From positions 1-64,000 of the forward strand of contig JAGWWY010000011.1 in NCBI GenBank assembly GCA_018970145.1: a stretch of 64,000 nucleotides of DNA, given 5' to 3'. Numbering within the stretch: the first letter of the stretch is position 1; each line of letters opens with the position of its first letter. The notes under the pieces were generated by a model. That model searched no databases and was not told where the DNA came from. It was given only the letters and a program-made list of their open reading frames with translations. The translations under genes were made by a program, and so were the position numbers. The DNA comes from Gammaproteobacteria bacterium. Lineage in GTDB: Bacteria; Pseudomonadota; Gammaproteobacteria; Steroidobacterales; Steroidobacteraceae. Positions 63,230-64,000 of the stretch are shown piece by piece.

Positions 63230-64000
63230 GGTGCAATACGGGATACCGACGGTATCCGAGCAAGCCCGTAGGCGAACACGCCCGCTGTCAAAAACATGAT
63301 GATGCTGTAAACGGCGGCGGGGATCGACATCTGCGCGTTCTGCAAAACGTTGAGAGCAATGAAGATCGCCAGGGTGCCATTATGGATGCCGATCTCCATC
63401 GAGATGGCGATGGACTGACTGCGCTCCAGTTTCAGTAGTCGAGGTAAACCGTAACCGACGCCGATACTGAGCAGGTTGAACGCTAGGCAAGCACCGCCCA
63501 CTGCGGCGATAAATCCGGGCAATCGATTCCACTCGGCGCCAATCGCCGCCAGAATCACGGCGAGCAGCACCAATACGGCGAAAATACGGATCGGCCTTTC
63601 CAGACGAGCGGCCGATAGTGGCCGACGAGCGCGTAGCGCCATCCCGATCAGCACCGGCAATACGATGATCACAGCGACCTCGACAATCTTTCGCGTCGGC
63701 GGGGGTACATACTGTTCCTGCCCTAAGAAATGCGCCAAAGAAAAATTGACGATCAGCGGCAAGGTGATAAGTGCCAATGCGCTGTTGATAGCGGTCAGGG
63801 TGATATTGAGCGCAACATCCCCCTTCGCAAGATGACTGTAGATGTTGGCGGTCGCTCCGCCCGGCGAGGCGGCCAGCAGCATCAAGCCGACCGACAACTC
63901 AGGTGAGAGATCAAACCATTGCGTCAGAGCATAGGCAATAGCGACTAAAACGAGAGTTTGTGTCGCAAGTCCAACCAGTACCGCTCTCGGATAGCGAAGG
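63226..64000 (-). CDS. Bile acid:sodium symporter family transporter, partial at right edge
   Basis: At least 257 residues are visible; the N-terminus lies beyond the edge. The frame is open to position 64000 with LRYPRAVLVGLATQTLVLVAIAYALTQWFDLSPELS before the conserved SPGGATANIYSHLAKGDVALN, and the second-half motif AISMEIGIHNGTLAIFIALNVL. These are the paired Na+-site helices of the BASS family. Coupled to kynB by ATGA, so a kynurenine- or anthranilate-related substrate is inferred. Confidence 0.88.
   Translation of the reverse strand, partial: LRYPRAVLVGLATQTLVLVAIAYALTQWFDLSPELSVGLMLLAASPGGATANIYSHLAKGDVALNITLTAINSALALITLPLIVNFSLAHFLGQEQYVPPPTRKIVEVAVIIVLPVLIGMALRARRPLSAARLERPIRIFAVLVLLAVILAAIGAEWNRLPGFIAAVGGACLAFNLLSIGVGYGLPRLLKLERSQSIAISMEIGIHNGTLAIFIALNVLQNAQMSIPAAVYSIIMFLTAGVFAYGLARIPSVSRIAP

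Overview
The window looks like an ordinary chromosomal stretch of a free-living, GC-rich gammaproteobacterium. The closest groups by gene content seem to be Xanthomonadales, Nevskiales or Steroidobacterales. The reasons are three TonB-dependent receptors, a serine O-succinyltransferase-like MetX paired with a cysteine synthase, nadABC, SthA, GlgP/GlgB, MotAB, PgaBC and a KynB/KynU unit. I assign no genus. Genes are tightly packed: most co-directional neighbours overlap by ATGA, GTGA, TTGA or TGATG, and several convergent pairs overlap at their 3' ends. No rRNA, tRNA, insertion sequence, phage or CRISPR array was seen, and no gene-free stretch longer than about 300 bases exists.

Layout. 0-7.6 kb: a truncated NhaR-type LysR remnant, a cysteine-synthesis pair, a beta-carbonic anhydrase, an exported KatG with a palindromic operator over its -35 box, a GMC oxidoreductase and an orphan ParA. 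7.7-25.7 kb: a region devoted to phosphate esters and outer-membrane uptake. It holds a five-gene leftward operon (phoX, PHP hydrolase, two TonB receptors, Tat-exported PLP enzyme), a rightward operon (two ArnT-like glycosyltransferases, a PAP2 phosphatase, a dual-specificity phosphatase), and a leftward TonB receptor plus exported tyrosine-phosphatase-like protein. Each of the three transcription units is preceded by 11-bp-periodic repeats resembling Pho boxes. This is the best candidate here for an undescribed functional system.

25.7-36.4 kb: nadABC, a DUF4153 membrane protein, a COG2509 flavoprotein coupled to a SpoU methyltransferase, an MFS transporter, and a K+ channel with two complete voltage-sensor domains ahead of a single pore. 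That channel is the most unusual single protein in the window. 36.4-46.4 kb: pgaC and pgaB without pgaA or pgaD, TerC, a lipoprotein, a 56-residue membrane protein whose start codon overlaps that of a divergent FemAB-like gene, further lipoprotein and hypothetical genes, and a motA-motB-Sel1 operon behind a possible sigma-54 site.

46.1-64 kb: an ArsR regulator translationally coupled to glgP and followed by glgB; a maeB operon with a membrane protein and a winged-helix protein; sthA; a P2-type ATPase; a tannase-family esterase with a small membrane protein; a class-C beta-lactamase-fold hydrolase; and a kynurenine-degradation unit (bile-acid:sodium symporter family transporter, kynB, kynU) that runs off the right edge.
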